Source: Amorphophallus konjac (taxonomy: Eukaryota > Streptophyta > Magnoliopsida > Alismatales > Araceae). Taken from it: DNA of 64,000 nt. The position numbers and the translations under genes were made by a program. The notes under the pieces are model-generated. The model had not been told where the DNA came from, did no database searches, and saw only the letters and a program-made list of their open reading frames with translations. The DNA lies in assembly GCA_022559845.1 (NCBI GenBank), contig CM040126.1:46556458-46620457 (forward strand). The letters run 5' to 3'. Each line of letters opens with the position of its first letter. Positions within the stretch are counted from its first letter, which is position 1. Positions 1 through 12,380 of the stretch are shown here, piece after piece.

Positions 1-146
1 CACGCCGACGTGACAAATCAATAGTTAACGAATCTAAAGGGACACAACACGCCACTCTTTTGACGGTTTAAGAAGTGCATTCCTAAGATCTAACGGTCAT
101 AAAAAGAGTAACATGTGTTGTCGGGTGTTATGCGGATGATAAGAAA

Positions 147-564
147 TGTTAGAGAATCGGAGTACCTGTAGAGATGGACAAACAACAGAGAAGGAAGGAG
201 AAAAGGGGAAGAAAAGATCAATCCACAAGAACACCGAGATTTACGTGGTTCGGAGGTGATGTGTCTTCCTACATCTATGGCCGCAGCAGGGTTTCCTCTA
301 TAACACACCAAGATGCAATACAAAGAGAGTTCTCAGCCCTTTTATAAAAAGAGATTAGGGGGCCCAACACAGCAGGGAACAAAGGACAATAATACCCCTG
401 TTATAAACAGAAATTTTGTGCCGGGGGGCTCCGCCCCCAGAAACCCCCGCAAGGGACGCTGCCCCCTTGACCTGATCGCGCAGGTCGAACCCCGCGACTT
501 GACCGCACAGGTTGATCCACGTGCGAGGACGCACGATGACGAGTTCGGATTCCACAATCTAACA
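147..564 (-). mobile_element. solo LTR of a retrotransposon
   Basis: This 418-bp block starts with TGTTAGAG and ends with ATCTAACA, the TG...CA ends of an LTR. It is flanked by a perfect 5-bp target duplication, AGAAA (142-146 and 565-569). No internal domain, primer site or polypurine tract is attached, so it is a solo LTR left by recombination between the two LTRs of an element. A TATA-like motif read on the minus strand gives its orientation. The interior has a GC-rich stretch (420-540) and the motif GATTTACGTGGTTCGG at 239-254, which I recall from plant copia LTRs. The family was not determined. Confidence 0.8.
337..350 (-). promoter_or_regulatory. TATA-like core promoter of the solo LTR
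   Basis: Read on the minus strand this gives TTTTTATAAAAGGG, a good TATA box inside the LTR. It should mark the U3/R side of the LTR and drive transcription toward lower coordinates. Activity is inferred only. Confidence 0.4.
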
Positions 565-1240
565 AGAAATCCATCCCATCTATACATACAAACCTACCAA
601 AGAGACTACATATATTTAAAAAACCTGGCTAGAGGTTGGCTCAGCCTCGGATTGCGGTGCTTAAAGTCTCGAAACCTTAATTTGGTGGGGCCATATCGTA
701 GCACGTATTGGCCTGTAAGAGGATCCACGTTTCACCCACTTTGGAAGCGGACCCTTTGGAGAACGATCATGCCCTCCCCGGTCAATCTGTCTTGTTTCTT
801 TCTTATGTTCGTTCCTTTCCCGACTAGTCTTCCCTCAGCATCATATGCTTGGAATATGACCAGAAACGAGAGACACACGTGGCAACAAGGGAGAACCATT
901 CTAGACAAACTCAAGTGGACTTTAATTTGTCTTCTTGTGTGTTCTGGCATTCGATGTCTTCGTTGCGGGTGTTCGTAGCACGTCGACAGGGTCCTGGGCT
1001 CGCATGCAGCTCCGCCCCTGCGAGGTCACTGTCTCTGTGACATGAAACACAGCAAAATGGCACTAAAATCATTGATCTCTTGGGCTGTCAACCGATGTAA
1101 GATTAAGTACAGACAGACGGCTTCTAATAGGAAAAATAATTAAGAAAAAAAACCATTTTACCCTGCCAATTAAAGAAGTGTATTAATTTCTCTCCAAACC
1201 AAACGGCCTCTTAACGGGAATCGAAGTGTATTTCTCTCTT
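565..1240. other. intergenic stretch, nothing recognised
   Basis: There are short overlapping open frames on both strands but no domain, repeat or terminal structure that I can identify. The 221-residue frame that runs in from the solo LTR has no recognisable motif and uses LTR sequence for its first third, so it is not called as a gene. Confidence 0.4.
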
Positions 1241-1544
1241 CGTTAATGCTCTTGCACAGATCATATATACAAGCTGATCATAACTCATGCATCGCCGTTG
1301 TCTCCACCTCACATCTTCCCCTTCCGATCCCTGCGTCTTTAATTTCGGCATGGGTCCGTCCGGTCATGATCAACCTGAACCACGAATTTGTTTACGGTGA
1401 CGCTGCACCCTCAACCAATCTCTTCTCTCATGATAAGGATTCGATTTCGAATTCCGTCTTGACGATCCCAATCTCTATCATAGTTTGCCGACCTTTTTTT
1501 GTTGTCGTTGAACCTTTATATATATATAGTGGAGATGTACCCTC
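1241..1544. repeat. diverged duplicated non-coding unit 1, first part
   Basis: The stretch 1288-1360, a pyrimidine-rich run beginning CATCGCC, resembles 32262-32340 in content and order. In both places it lies shortly upstream of the conserved block around TGATCAGTTGCTATCG. It is read here as the leading edge of the same duplicated unit. It holds no convincing coding frame. Confidence 0.4.
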
Positions 1545-1940
1545 GAGTAGACCTGTAAACGGATCGGATACGGAACGGATAATGTGATATTTGAATTCGT
1601 ATCCGATTAATAATTGATATATTATTCAGATAATTATCGTGGATTTATTATTTTTAAATTATATTTTGAGAATAAAAAAAGAGAAAAAAAATAATCAAAC
1701 AATATATTAAGATTTGAGTTAATTATATATAGAATATGCACGTGCTTAAATTTTTATCTAAGAGTTTATATTCGGTCGGATAATATATAACACGGAAATC
1801 TCAATATCCGAATTCGTATCCGATTAATAATCAGATATTCGATATTCGATTAAATTATCCGTCGGATATTTTATTCAGATAATTATCTGATTAAACGAAT
1901 ACGAATTCGATTCGAATTTTAAACGAATAATTACCAGACC
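1545..1940. mobile_element. MITE, probably hAT-like
   Basis: A 396-bp AT-rich insertion lies between direct copies of TACCCTC (1538-1544 and 1941-1947). The ends are imperfect inverted repeats: the left reads GACCTGTAAACGG and the right, reversed, GGTCTGGTAATTATTCG. The interior is dense in GGATA/ATCCG and GATTCGAAT-type palindromes. A target duplication of 7-8 bp with ends of this kind is typical of non-autonomous hAT elements in plants. No coding capacity. Confidence 0.65.
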
Positions 1941-2099
1941 TACCCTCAGACATTAAACACCCTACCAGTCTTCCCCACACACTACTAATAGTATTTTCTT
2001 TTGGGTAGGTAACCTTTCTTTTTAACAAGCCATGGATAATTTGGGATCGAACTCAAGATCTCCCTCAAAAAAGAGGAGGTGGTGGTGAGACCACCACGA

Positions 2100-2420
2100 T
2101 AAGTCGTGAACTCCGCACATTATTAGTATAGTAGTTGTACGTGTTTGATCACTTGGACCATTACTATTGACATTATGAGTTAATTATGAGTTAAACATGA
2201 TGGTGATTAGATATGCCAAGTGAGGACACCAAGCAAGTGATCTCATCTATTCCGTGGTTATAAACGATCCAAGAGGGAGGCTACTGTACGCTGTCCGGGA
2301 CACCTTGACTCTGCAACATGCGCCATGTGATCAGTTGCTATCGCTGGCTTGGCGGAAGAAGAATGCCCGTGTGTTCCCCCGTATGCCGCTGTAGCCACAG
2401 GAGCCTTCCTCTTGCTTTTA
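2100..2420. repeat. diverged duplicated non-coding unit 1, conserved block
   Basis: This block contains ATGCGCCATGTGATCAGTTG (from 2318) followed by CTATCGCTGGC. The same 31-bp string recurs at 38955-38985 with one difference, and in more altered form at 32753-32787 and 31160-31190. Upstream, the phrase on a 'GCCAAGTGAGGAC' theme (2213-2230) also recurs near 31120, 32715 and 38845. No coding frame is shared between the copies, so the similarity is at the DNA level. Confidence 0.6.
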
Positions 2421-2501
2421 GAATGTAATCAATACAGCTTGTCGACTGTAGTCGCGGGTGAAGCACCACTAGTTAGTTAATTGTGTTGGCACGTCTCACG
2501 G

Positions 2502-3093
2502 TGTGACAAACACTAGACGGGGGAGGGGTGAACTGGGTTTTCGACCTAAAATTACACACAAATTTTTGAAATTAAAGTCGATCACAACCACAACTAAGAA
2601 GTATGATGATCTAGCTAGATCGATAAACAAAGATGCAATAAAACTTAAATCCACAAGAAGAGCGGAGGAAATTAAGAAGGATCAATCGCATCAAAAGTAC
2701 AAAGATTTTATATTGATTCAATTTGAACCATTTAAACCTACAACTACTCCGTCATCTTAAAAAAGAGTTCTTTACACACTATAATAAAATTCATACACAC
2801 ACTTGGGTGGATGATCACCCTAATACGATGCTTTGAATATCAAGTTATCAACTACACGTACGCACACATGATGTCCACACTCGAAGTGGCAAGAACAAAC
2901 TCGGCCTTCCAATACAAAATATCTAAAGAAAGCACAAAACAAAAGAGGAGACGAAAGATTGACGAAATTGATCTTTGGAGAGGCTCTCTCTTGATGGACG
3001 ACAATCTACGACACTAGATGAACCCTCCTTCAATCTCCTCTTGGCATCTCCTAGCTTTCTCCCTTCACATGGATCACCATTAGAGCCTAAAAG
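2502..3093 (-). mobile_element. truncated LTR-like retrotransposon fragment
   Basis: It begins TGTGACAAACACTAGACGGG followed by GGAGGGGTGAA. This resembles the way the SIRE-type LTR at 48577 begins (TGTTAAACAGGAGGACGG, then GGGGAGGGGATGAA). The rest is A-rich with short non-coding frames. It stops at 3093, where the LTR of the next element starts. The orientation follows the SIRE comparison. No partner LTR or target duplication is visible. Confidence 0.4.
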
Positions 3094-3229
3094 AAGAATT
3101 ACAGAGTTTACATATTCAATTTCTCAACTGACTAGAACCATGCATGAGTCCAAGACCAATCAAGGTTTCAACTTAAGAAAGGACGACTGTCAAGTGCAGA
3201 ACTCCGACTCCAACTGGGATGACTCTGCA
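3094..3229 (-). repeat. truncated 3' LTR of the decayed copia
   Basis: The first bases (GAATTACAGAGTTTACATAT) match 17594 onward in the right LTR, and the two copies stay alignable to their common end GACTCTGCA (3229 and 17735). The outer half of this LTR, equivalent to 17454-17590, is missing, so it was truncated where it meets the LTR fragment to its left. Confidence 0.75.
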
Positions 3230-6200
3230 AGTAAACTGAGGGCCGAGGCAGCGCTTTGATAAGGAGGTCAGCAAGCTGATCTGTTGTGGACACAAAGGAG
3301 ATGACAATTTGACGTGAGGCATCACGAGTGAAGTGAAAATCTACCTCGACGTGTTTCGTCCGAGCGAGATTGCCTGCAAGGTATGTTACACCAATATGAT
3401 AACACCATAGAACTGGAGGTGACGACATGGTGATGCTAAGCTCTTGGAGAGAAGAGAGTGCAACCAAATAAGCTCGCCCATGGCATTGGCAAGGGCCTTA
3501 TATTCGACCTCATACTAGAGCAGGTGATAGTGTGTTGCTTCTTCGAACTCTAAGAGATGAGATTATGGCCCAAGAAAATGAGATAGCCACTTGTCGATCA
3601 TTGGTCAGTGGAAGAGCGCGCCAACCCAAGTTGCATCGCTAAAGGAGTTGAGTTGGAGAGAAGAACCCCGACGAACCAACAGCCCATGTCCAGCAATACC
3701 CTTGAGATAGCGCAACAATCACTTGAGAGCGACCCAACGCTCGGGCTCAGGGTCGTGCATGAACGGGCAAGCCTGATTGACAAGAAAGGCAATGCCGGGT
3801 CACATAATGGTGAGATATTGTAAATCCCCAACAATACTCTTGTAAATAGATACATCAGGAAATGAGGCAGAGCTCTCCATGGACGATGCCACGGAGTGGA
3901 CAGAGGTTTCGCAGCATCCATCAAGGTGTGACAGAGCAAATCAACAATATATTTAGACTGCAAGAGGACACAACCGTCGGCATCAGGGATAGCTTAATTC
4001 CCAAAAATAGTGAGCCTTGCCAAGATCACGAACAAAAAATTCCTGACCAAGAGCTTGAATGAGCAGTTCGATGCCCCGGTGACAAGAGTATCGTCGACAT
4101 AAATGAGGATATAGATCGCGGAGGAGCCGGAGTGGCAATAGAAGAGCGAGGTGTCTATCTTGGAACCAAGGAATCCCGACTCCAACAGTGGCAAGCTCAG
4201 CCGCTTAAACCAGGCCTGTGGTGCTTGCTGAAGGCCATACATTGGCCGATGATGACGGCAGATGTCGTGCGTGAATTGTGTATGAGTGAACCCAGGCGGT
4301 TATCTATGAAGACTATTTCCTCCAAATAGTCATGAAGGAAGGCATTGGACACATCCAACTATCGAACCGGCTTACAGGAGATGACTACAATGGCCAGCAG
4401 AAGGCAGATAGTAGCAAGCTTCACCACCAAGCTGAAAGTGTCATTGAAGTCGACCCCCAGTTGTTGGCGAAGCCCTTGGCAACAAGGCAGGCCTTGTGGC
4501 GATCGGCCGAGCCATTGGCATTGTGCTTCAGTTTGAAGACCCACCCCACAACATTCATTCCGGGTTGTCAAGGAACAAGGGACGTGCGCAAGAGCGCATC
4601 AAATTCTACAGCCATATGGCCGCACTCCAGGCCGAATCCTTGAGCGCCTACGTAAAGCATGTGGGCTCCTCGACAAGTGTGGCCTAGGCGGAGAAATAGA
4701 CTGGGGTAGTAAATGCCGATCTACCACCAAGGCCTGAGGTGATGCAGGAGGAGCAGCGATGTATATGTCGGCAAGGGAGTGATGGTGTCATGGTGGAGAT
4801 GATGAAGCAGCAGGTGAAGGCATGGCTGAATCTGAACGGCCCAATGGCATCGGAGGAGATGGAGGGGTGGGCATTGGTGACAACCCCGAAGAGACATCGT
4901 CGGAGACCAACTTTGTTCGGACAGCAAAGATGGCCGGTATGGGAGCGACAGTGGCCATCGGGGATGCTGATGAAGTAGGGGGTTCGGCCCTGTAGGTGGC
5001 GAGTGTGGGCTAGAGGTTCTCAGGCGGGAGCGTGGGCACTGAGGATTGCACCATTCCCAAAAATGCCCCAAGGATCCCACGAGCACGAGATAGACAAGGC
5101 ATAGGAGAACACAACCGGGTGGTCGACCTAAGCAGGGGAGCAAGGGGATCAACCCTGGCGGCTGGTTGGTCGACCCAGACCCTTAAATCGAGGCCAACTG
5201 AGTAGCAGAGGTGGGAGCCATGGGTGTTGCCATGGATGTTGGCAACGCAACCTCCAGAGGCTGCATAACCTGCCAAGCAAAGGGAAAAGAAGCCTCATCA
5301 AAAACCACATGCCGGGAGACAGAGTTGCCTGGAGGATAATGACAAACATCGATATCTTTGATGAAGGTTGCTATACACAAGGAAAACACAATGATCTGAG
5401 TGAGGAGTAAGCTTGTTCGCAACATATAGGCGGGGACAAGGGAAGTAGGTGCACCTGAAGGTGTGAAGGAAGGTGTAATCTGATTGCTTACCAAATAATT
5501 TTTCAAACGGAGAGGCATGGCAGAGGACTGGAGTGGAGAGATGGTTGATCAGGTAGACAACAGTGGAGATGGCCTCAACCCAAAAATTATGGGGTATGGG
5601 TGCGGCGGTCATGAGGGCAAGCTAGAGCGGTCTCTATGATGTGGCGATGTTTAGGTTTCGCAGCTTCATTTTATTCGGAAGTGTGGGGACAGGAAACGCG
5701 GTGTATGATGCCATAGGAGTCGAGATGTTTGTGAAGGGATTGGAACTATCCCCCCAATCTGATTGGAAGGCAGGGATCCTCTCCCCAAGCAAACTCTCAA
5801 CATGCCATTGAAACTTATGGAACACATCAAGCACATCTGATTTGTAGCGAAGGGGGAATAACTAGGTGAATTTGCTAAAATCATCCACATAAATAATTTA
5901 ATAAGAGAACACAAAATGAGACACCGTAGGGGCCAGACCCAAACATCAGAATGTATAATTGTAATGGTTTTGTAGACACTGACATGGACTTAACAAATGG
6001 CAACTTCTGACTTTTTGATAATAGATAGGACTCAGAACTAAACGGGTTCAAATGATGGGCGATAGGAAGCCAATAATATTTATTGATAACATGAGAGACA
6101 AGATGAATAATGGGATGACAAGGCCACACATGACACACCGAGGGAGTAGCACATTCCCTGACTAGAGCTTGAGGATGTTGCAAAGGTGCAGGAAAATGGT

Positions 6201-6578
6201 AGAAGTTGTCCTTAAGCTCCCCCCGAAGAAGAGCCATCCCCGAGGCTTGATCCTTCACAAGACACCAAAGTGGATGAAATTCAATGATAACATCATTATT
6301 AGCTATAAACATGCAAACATAGATAAGATTGCAAGTAATAAGGAGTACATGAACATGATTTAAGTGCAGAGATCTGATGGGAAAGATAAAATTGTTGATC
6401 CAAGGGATGAGATTGACAAACCTTTGCCACTTCCAACACGAACGTTGTCAGAGCCCGTGTACACCGATGGGTTGAGTAGCATATTATAGTCCGACATGAT
6501 ATGGTGTGTTGCGCCACTATTTGGATACCACATGGAAGAGGGAGCCGCAACAACTAAAGGTGCAGCATAGGGGGGCAC
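3230..6578 (-). pseudogene. copia pol remnant: protease, integrase, RT, RNase H
   Basis: Translated fragments on the minus strand, from high to low coordinates, give protease (WYPNSGATHH, about 6500-6540), the protease-integrase linker (FIANNDVIIEFHP, about 6270-6312), integrase core and C-terminal parts (about 5180-5914), reverse transcriptase (GVDFNDTFSLVVK, about 4410-4470; YVDD at about 4100) and RNase H (RTKHVEVDFHF and STTDQLADLL, about 3270-3365). In a working element this polyprotein would process, copy and integrate the element in virus-like particles. Here the frame changes many times and several stops intervene, so no protease-to-RNase H polyprotein can be made. Confidence 0.85.
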
Positions 6579-6582
6579 AGGA

Positions 6583-9500
6583 TGTAATGTCCTGGATCCT
6601 TGGTAGGTCTTGCTAGATCTTCATTGGATCTTTTGGATTGGTTTCGGTGAGTTTCGGTTCGCTTTGGTGGCTTCCGAGTTGAGCTTTACGAGCCGTGTGG
6701 GTTTTTCTCTCGTACTAGTTACGGAACCCTACGGTGAGTTTGTTTGTCAGTTCATCGACTCGCGGACGCTACAGTGACGATGTACTCTTCGAGCCGGTCG
6801 TTTCGACTATTTTTGAGTATTTTTCTGAATTTGTGCATTTTCGGCGCATTTTTGGAATTTTCAGAAATTAGGAAAATTTCCTAATTTCTTTTCTTTTTCT
6901 TTTCTTTCCTCTCTCCTCCCTTCTCATTTCGCCGCCGCCGTCTCCCTCTCCCGTTTTCTCTCCCGTTTCGCTCTCTTGCCTCTGGCTGCAGACGGGGTAC
7001 CTAGGGGCGTGTGCTGGGGACGTGGTGGAGCTGGCTAGGTGCGCGATGAGGCGAGGATCGGATCGATTCTGGCGCGATCCCGTTCGATGGATTCTAAGCC
7101 GGTGGATCGGTTCGCGAGTGGATTTCGGCGTGTTTTAGTCCTTTCGAGGCTCGGTTTCTTCGGTGGAGGTAGGGTGACGGTTCCTCACTTCTTCCTCTCC
7201 GTTTTCCTTGTCATTGCACACCATTCGGTAAGGAAACGGTCGAGTTTGTGCTTATTTAGCCTAAACCGTGATTTTCGGAGTTTTTAGGGTTTGCCGGAAA
7301 ACGGTGACCGTTTGCGGTGTAGTTAGTTTTAAACTGACCGCAGGGATGTTAGGATCTCATCCATCCTAGTTTTGCGTTGATCGATGGTCATTCGAGGCCG
7401 GTAGGAGCCCGGGAACCTCGTTGATCCACTTAGGGTGGATTCGTTCGAATCGCCCCGATCTTGAGTTTTAATGCTTGCATGTGGGCTTTTTAGCCTCCTT
7501 ATGTTGTTTTTCATCGATTGGGTTGGTTTCCCCTGCGCTTCGGCGTGAATGGGGCGTGGAACGGGCCGATTTGGCCATTCCTCTGTTTTCCCGCCGTAGC
7601 TAATGTGGTGGTCGTTCCAGGGACCGTCATTTGCTCTGACGGCCCCACGACTGACCGTTTCATTGTCTGGGTTGATTGAGTTCTTCGGGGTTTTGAGAGA
7701 GTGACGGCCCAGGGCTAGCGCGTCACATTTCTCTGACGCGTCCCGTGAGGCGCGTTATATCTCTTTTGTCGTTTATTGCTTGGGTTAAGTTGGTTCCTCT
7801 AACACGCTTGACCCAGCGCGTTAGATGGATGTAACGTGCCCTGTTATGGCCGTTACATTCCGTTTGACCGACGTTGACCATTTGAGGTGGTGCCTCTGGC
7901 GGTGGTTCCCTCGTGCGTTAGGTGTTTGTAACGCGCCTGCCCCAGGCCGTTACATGCTGTGTTGGCTGAGTTGGGTTGCTGCGCCGTTGGATATAACGTT
8001 GGGGCCCCTGTGCATCAGGCGTTTGTAACGCGCCCTAGCTGTTACATGCCTCTCAGCTAGCTTTGGTTGTGGGTGTGTTGGCCCTGACGCGCCTAGTCAT
8101 GTGCATCAGGTGGCTATAACGCGCTCACTCCCATGCGTTAGTTCATTGTAACGTGCCTTGTCTAGCGCGTTACATGCTTCGTGTGTTTTGTGTTTGAGGG
8201 TTGTTGGCCATGACGGCCCTGGTCTGGCGCGTCAGGTGTGTGTAACGCGCCCCGTGCTGGCCATTACATGCTGTTTTCTGTGTTTTAGAGTTGGTTAGGG
8301 CGGTGTGAGTGACGGTTGCTCCCCCGACCGTCGCTCGGAGTGTAACGGCCCAGGTCTAGACCGTCATATTCTTGTAGCGGTCTAGGGGTGGCGCGTTACA
8401 TCCCTTGTGCTCTGTTTTCCGTTGTTTCGGTTTCAGCTTGTCTTGGCTTGGCCTTGTGATCTGCCTGCTATCCCGTGGAGGTCTTCTGACATCCTATGAG
8501 GGCTAAGACTACGTTGTAAGGTAGCCAGGAGTCTTCTTGCTTGATGTAGGATTCTCTTTCCGACTTTTCGAGCATTGTTGTTAGGTTCTGGTCAACCCGG
8601 TCTGACCCAGTGGTTGACGTGTGACCTAGTGTGTGCGTGTCTTGGCGGTTCTGTCCAGTCCGAGACACTGGTTCTAGATGCCTCGAGGTATCGTTTACCT
8701 TGGGTTGTGTGTCCAAGCGTATTTGAGGGTCTTCGGTGTTCCCTCAGGTCTCCATGAGTTATTTCCTGCGGAGTGTCGTTTCTTGTGGCTTAGGATTAGA
8801 CCGATTGGCGGCTTATTTCGCTGTTTGTGACGATCTTACCTTTGAGTCGTTCGACTCGGGATCGTTACGTGGTAGGTCTAGTTGCCTAGCCCTGAGTCTG
8901 TCGACAGTGGTTGTACTGCCAGTGGTGCTTCGTAGTACGTGTGACAGGGCTTCCGTAGACTATCTGTACTTTAGCACTTATGTTTTGGAGTCCGTGCCTT
9001 GTGAACCTCCACTAGTCGTAGCCTGTGACGTAGGCTTTTCTTAGTACGTCACCCACCGGGAGTGGTGGACGGGCAATTTCCCGTTACACTGTTTTTAAGC
9101 TAGTTCCGTGGGCCCCGGCCAACGGTAGCGTCCTACCGAGGGGAATACTAGCTAGAGACCAAGCCTAGGTAGTGGTCAGTGTGTGCACACGTTGTCAGGG
9201 ACTAAGGACTTGCGTCGACGGACGTGACCCTGACTAGTCACTCGCAGCTTGGTACTGCGGTCCTGTGTCCGTAGTTGCCGTTCTTCCTTGGAACGTTGTT
9301 ATTCCTTGGACCTGGTTCTTGGTGTGTCTAGTCTCCTCCATGCTGCACACGGTCTGGTAGACGTGACACTTGAGCGCAGTGTAAGACGTCAGTGGACGCA
9401 TCTGGCTGTTCTTCTAGTGTGAGGGTAGTCCTATCACTTGACCAGTGACTCTCGGCGTTTCTCGTGCGTTGCGACCTTGCGAGTGGCCGTCTCGTGGCTG

Positions 9501-10366
9501 TACTCGAGGTCGGTGTCCTGTTGTGTGCGCGACGTTCTGGTCGTGCGTGGGGCTGTGTGCACGACGTTTCTGCTCGTGTTTGGTTGTCGTGTGTCTAGGT
9601 CTTTTCTAGACCTTTTTGTCTGCGTTGTTGGTTTTTGCCTTCTTCTTTGGTGTTGGTCGACGGACTGGTGTACCCTACTATGTGAGTTTGGGGTTGAGCG
9701 TCTGTTACCTTTTGGAGTAGCTTAGAGTGCCGAGTCCTCCTCGGTGGCCGTGTTCCGTGTTTTACGGCCTCGCTCTTCTTTGTTGTTGAGCTCCCCTTGC
9801 TCGTTGCATGTTCCCTACTCCTGCTGTCCCTGTTCTGTTTACAGCTTTGTAGTGTAGCTTTTCCTGCTTTGCTGCACTTGCTGTTTGAGTTGCTTCCGTT
9901 GCACTGTGCATTTTTTTTGTGGGGATCCGCGTGACCCCTACTGAGTTTCTGTTTAGAGACTCACCCCTACTTTTCAGGTGGGTTTCGCCTTCTGCCTCTG
10001 CTGTTCCTAGAGGTGCGCGTCTGTTAGTTGCTGCCAGCTGTACCTGCGTCGGGCTTCCCCCGACTTCTGTGTATGTCCTTTTCTGTTAGACTGTACTTTG
10101 TCTTTCCTTTGGACTGGACTCTGGTGTATAATTGTAATTGTTGTAATTTTTATTGAAAAAGTAATTTTATTTCTGCTACTTTAGCACTCCAATTTAATAA
10201 AATTTAATTGCTTACCGTTATATCTACGGCTTCAATGTATTCCACACACGCCTTTTTCCCTTCGGTGCTTTCCTATGCTTGGGAGGCTTCGCGGGTCCCT
10301 TGCGGTACCACGTGTATCCGGTAGTCCTACCGAGTACACCGAGTATCCGGAATCCAGGTCGCTACA
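6583..10366 (+). repeat. 5' LTR of the LARD (3,784 bp)
   Basis: It runs from TGTAATGTCCTGGATC to GGTCGCTACA and is repeated nearly in full at 12395-16159. It begins with a T/C-rich tract (6885-6970), then a GC-rich part with many small palindromes (7610-8405), then a G+T-rich part. Short open frames occur but differ between the two copies through small indels and match no known domain. Its length is far above the few hundred bases usual for plant copia LTRs. Confidence 0.85.
7610..8405. repeat. array of small GC-rich palindromes in the LARD 5' LTR
   Basis: Two related themes alternate: TAACGCGCC...GGCCGTTACATG (for example 7934-7957 and 8227-8270) and TGACGGCC...GGCGCGTCA (for example 8215-8238). 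Each pairs with itself as a stem of about 7-10 bp with a short loop, and at least nine such stems occur in about 800 bp. The array is preserved in the other LTR. Its function is unknown. Confidence 0.65.
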
Positions 10367-10369
10367 GAG

Positions 10370-10381
10370 TGGTATCAGAGC
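10370..10381 (+). other. primer-binding site of the LARD
   Basis: TGGTATCAGAGC is complementary to the 3' end of plant initiator-Met tRNA and lies 3 bp after the end of the 5' LTR, as expected for minus-strand priming. Confidence 0.85.
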
Positions 10382-12380
10382 TGTGTTCAGTGATGTTCGG
10401 AAGTCCCTTGTCTGAATTATCAGAACTCAGTCGTGTGAAATACATGGGAATCCAGATATTCAGTTTCCAGAGTCCTTAAGGTCCAGTACAGTCTCTTGCT
10501 GGCTTAGGTGTTACGATGGTTTATCGCGGTGCTTTCTATGTGTGGTCTTGTGCGTGCTTGGTTGGCACTGTACGAGATGGTTTTGCTCTCGTCTGGATAT
10601 GACGAGGTGCTTCGTTCGGTTTTAGTGTTGATCTCGATCGTGTTGTACTTGGCAGTGTTTGTCGGTTGGCAAGAACATGCAGTGCATTGTTCGAGATGTT
10701 TCTGTGTTTTGCTCAGGTGGCTTATGACTTTTAGCGTTGGTGTGATGGCCATGCATGTTTTCACATTGTCTTAGTCGTCCCGGCTTTAGTCTGTTCAGCT
10801 CCTGATGTGTTTCGCTTCTGTTGAAGTGCTCGATTAGATTCCGTGTTAGAGAAGTTGCTCAGGCGAGCTAGGATTTTCCCTTCCTGGTGAGCTTTCGTGG
10901 TTGAGCTTCTTGCTTCTCATCCTTTCTGGTAGAATCTTTTCGAGTGTTGCCTTGGGATTGCTGTCTTGGTAATGCCTTTGTCCTGTGTCTGCTTAAGTGT
11001 GGACAGCTTTGTTTTGAGCCTGATCTACTCTTTGCTATACAGTTACTTGGCTTTGGACTCCATGATGGTGTTAAGAGCTGTTGTGTACCGTATTTGTCGT
11101 GCCGTGTCCAACGGTCGATGTATCGTGAAGGCTCGATAACTGTTTCAGGATGTGAAGGTAAGCTGAGATTAGCATTCCTCTGTGCTTTGAGCTGAAGCTG
11201 GTGCTCTTTTCTTGTTGCACTCTGGCGGATTGTGCTTGGCTGTTCGCGGGATCAGTGCTCTTGGCGTGCTATGTTGCAATTTCATGAATTGCAATGGCAC
11301 TAGGTGTCTACTGAGATGCGAATGCCGAGGCATTTTCTGTCGGCCGTGTGCGTTGTGTGCTATAAGAGTACGCAGCTGTAGTTCGTGGGTTGGCTACCCA
11401 CTGGTCGAGAGGTTTGTTCTTTCTCGATGTGACTTCGTCTTGGCTTCTAGTGCCTTGACTTTGTCCGTTGCCGTGTTGTTGCTGGTGTTTGTTTGGTGTT
11501 GGCATCGGCATTTTGCGAGTATTGGGGAATTTGTCGGCATCCTCGCCGATTGAGTACCCTTTTGCTCTACATTTCTTTCTTGGGTATTGTGCTCTCGAGG
11601 CGTGTTTGTGGTCCTTGAGATGCGTTCCCCGAGATTGTTGTCATTTTCCATTGTTGTGGGTCTTCTCTTGGTGAGCAGTCTGATGCGTGACCCGTTTCTT
11701 GGGGTCGTGTTTTCAGCTGTTCGTGTGCCTTAATGTGACCCTGCTTGTAGATGTGTTCCTTGGTTCTGTGTTTGGAACGGAACCGGAATTCTGCGAGTGT
11801 TGCTATTGTTGTTGTTTTGGCGATGTTTCTCTATGATTGCGTGTCTCTGTTTTGGACCTGGACGTGTCGGTTAGCCTTACTGTACTCTTTTCCCTAGAGT
11901 CGCTTGCGACTCGGTCAGATGTAATATCTGAGTGAGGACTGACTTGTTGGTGCCTGTGGTCCAGCAGTGCTGTTGTCGTTGGTGTCCTGTGTGCCAAGTG
12001 TTCCCTGTTACCTTTGGCACTGGAGCCAATGATGTCATCGAGCTATCGGCTGAGAAGACTGTGTCTCCTTGTGTAAGCTGTCGCTTGCTGTGCTGTCGTT
12101 GTGTTTTTCGGTGTTGGTTATCGGTTGTTGTGGCAGTCGTGTCTCCTGTTCTGTGAGTCGTAAACGACGTTGCCTTGCTTCGGAGGTGTCAGATGTGCTC
12201 ACTTAGGTGCCATGCTCGTGCTGCGGACTTGTGTCTTGGAAGCTGAGTGTGTACCTGCAATGGTGGTCTGACGGTGTTCCTCTGAGCCGTGTTTCTCGAG
12301 ATTGGTGTTGTTTTGTGTTGTCGGGTTGTTCTTCCCTGCTTCTCCTTTGTTAGTCCTTAATTTCGAGAGCGAAATTTCTT

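Noticed and set aside
313..978. 221-codon plus-strand frame at the left edge.
   Set aside because: Its first third lies in a solo LTR on the opposite strand and the rest has no motif, so it is not a gene.
1950..2130. A possible minus-strand SINE: GAGTTCGATCCC resembles a B box at about 2045-2056.
   Set aside because: No proper A box at the right distance and no target duplication. The outer sequences look partly inverted instead, so the class cannot be decided.
7039..7287. Open frame of 82 codons present in both LARD LTRs (also 12851-13111).
   Set aside because: The two copies diverge by frame-altering indels at the 3' end and no domain is recognisable. Shared presence is due to the LTR repeat.
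11212..11553. 113-codon frame in the LARD interior as a possible gag remnant.
   Set aside because: No capsid or zinc-knuckle motif, and the overlapping opposite-strand frames are as long. It looks like chance in T+G-rich DNA.
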